A stretch of 32,054 nt of DNA, taken from the NCBI GenBank assembly GCA_902768795.1, contig CACXMS010000031.1:1-32054 (forward strand), given 5' to 3'. The translations under genes were made by a program, and so were the position numbers. The notes below the pieces were generated by a model. It made no database searches. It saw only the letters and a list, made by a program, of their open reading frames with translations, and was not told the DNA's origin. Source of the DNA: an uncultured Eubacteriales bacterium. GTDB lineage: Bacteria > Bacillota > Clostridia > Christensenellales > CAG-138. Position 1 is the stretch's first letter. Every line of letters begins with the position of its first letter. Below, one piece after another: positions 31,882 through 32,054 of the stretch.

Positions 31882-31910
31882 AAGTATGTTAAGTCTAACA
31901 AAACATACTT
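31882..31910. promoter_or_regulatory. Inverted-repeat operator candidate before the AbrB-family gene
   Basis: AAGTATGTT (31882-31890) and AACATACTT (31902-31910) are perfect inverted repeats separated by 11 nt, with an inner GTTA/TAAC dyad. They lie between the -10 box and the ribosome binding site, a usual place for a self-repressing operator or a leader hairpin. Confidence 0.55.
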
Positions 31911-31928
31911 TTCAGAAGGAGTGGTAAT

Positions 31929-32054
31929 GTGACTAAGCCCAAGGCCAAGTATGCATGGACGGTTACCGTCGGCACAAAAGGACAGATTGTTCTTCCAAAG
32001 GAAGCGAGAGATGTTTTTGACATCAAACCCGGTGATACCTTGATTATTTTAGGT
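31929..32054 (+). CDS. AbrB/SpoVT-family DNA-binding protein, N-terminus only
   Basis: Forty-two codons are visible before the window ends. After a GTG start, KPKAKYAWTVTVGTKGQIVLPKEARDVFDIKPGDTLIIL matches the swapped-hairpin AbrB DNA-binding domain (KGQIVLPKEAR signature). The GTG at 31929 has AAGGAG at 31916-31921; an ATG two bases earlier is followed at once by TGA. Such regulators often precede ABC transporter genes, which cannot be checked here. Confidence 0.85.
   Translation, partial: MTKPKAKYAWTVTVGTKGQIVLPKEARDVFDIKPGDTLIILG

Overview
The window looks like a chromosomal segment of a Bacillota bacterium, most likely an uncultured Clostridia-type organism of fairly high G+C. The grounds are strong AGGAGG-type ribosome binding sites, sigma-A promoters with 16-17 bp spacers, a capsule tyrosine kinase split into separate adaptor and kinase proteins, a YitT-family protein, a PepV-type dipeptidase, a SpoVT/AbrB-type regulator and a GlmU-C-like protein beside glmM. 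I ran no database search, so the taxonomy is inference.

Region by region. 1-1345 (minus): the end of an exopolysaccharide/capsule control operon (Wzz-like adaptor, then a BY-kinase cut by the window edge), with a G-rich 31-bp tandem repeat upstream. 1627-4202 (plus): a dCMP deaminase and a secreted repeat protein (four Ig-like repeats, four SH3b repeats) interrupted by an in-frame TAG. 4263-8222 (minus): yitT-like, pepV-like, response regulator, histidine kinase. 8399-8569 (minus): rpsU, divergent from a MoxR / DUF58 / DUF4129-like membrane operon (8772-11995, plus). 12379-12779 (minus): four tRNA genes (Arg, His, Gln, Lys) preceded by a hairpin-rich intergenic region with a repeated 26-nt palindrome. 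12841-17047 (minus): a tightly overlapping operon queA-tgt-tsaE-tsaB-rimI-SEC-C, joining queuosine and t6A tRNA modification. 17255-19268 (plus): glmM and a left-handed beta-helix transferase-like protein. 19366-19639 (plus): tRNA Gly, Lys, Arg.

The accessory part is 19640-22262. It holds a DUF4041 / T5orf172 (GIY-YIG-like) coiled-coil protein between imperfect inverted repeats, then a small secreted protein flanked by an 82-bp direct repeat that reads as the relic of a decayed tandem gene array. It appears more A+T-rich than its surroundings. From 22263 ordinary metabolism resumes: psuG and malQ diverge from an almost perfectly symmetric promoter, then an aquaporin, a CPBP membrane protease, an FAD-Rieske oxidoreductase and a three-gene ABC-2 exporter. 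The right end holds an internally deleted IS (31121-31769) and the start of an AbrB-family gene with an inverted repeat between its promoter and start codon.

No CRISPR array, riboswitch, rRNA, prophage module or integrase was seen. The strongest candidates for unusual biology are the DUF4041/T5orf172 cassette with its neighbouring array relic, the amber codon in the repeat protein, and the symmetric psuG/malQ promoter.
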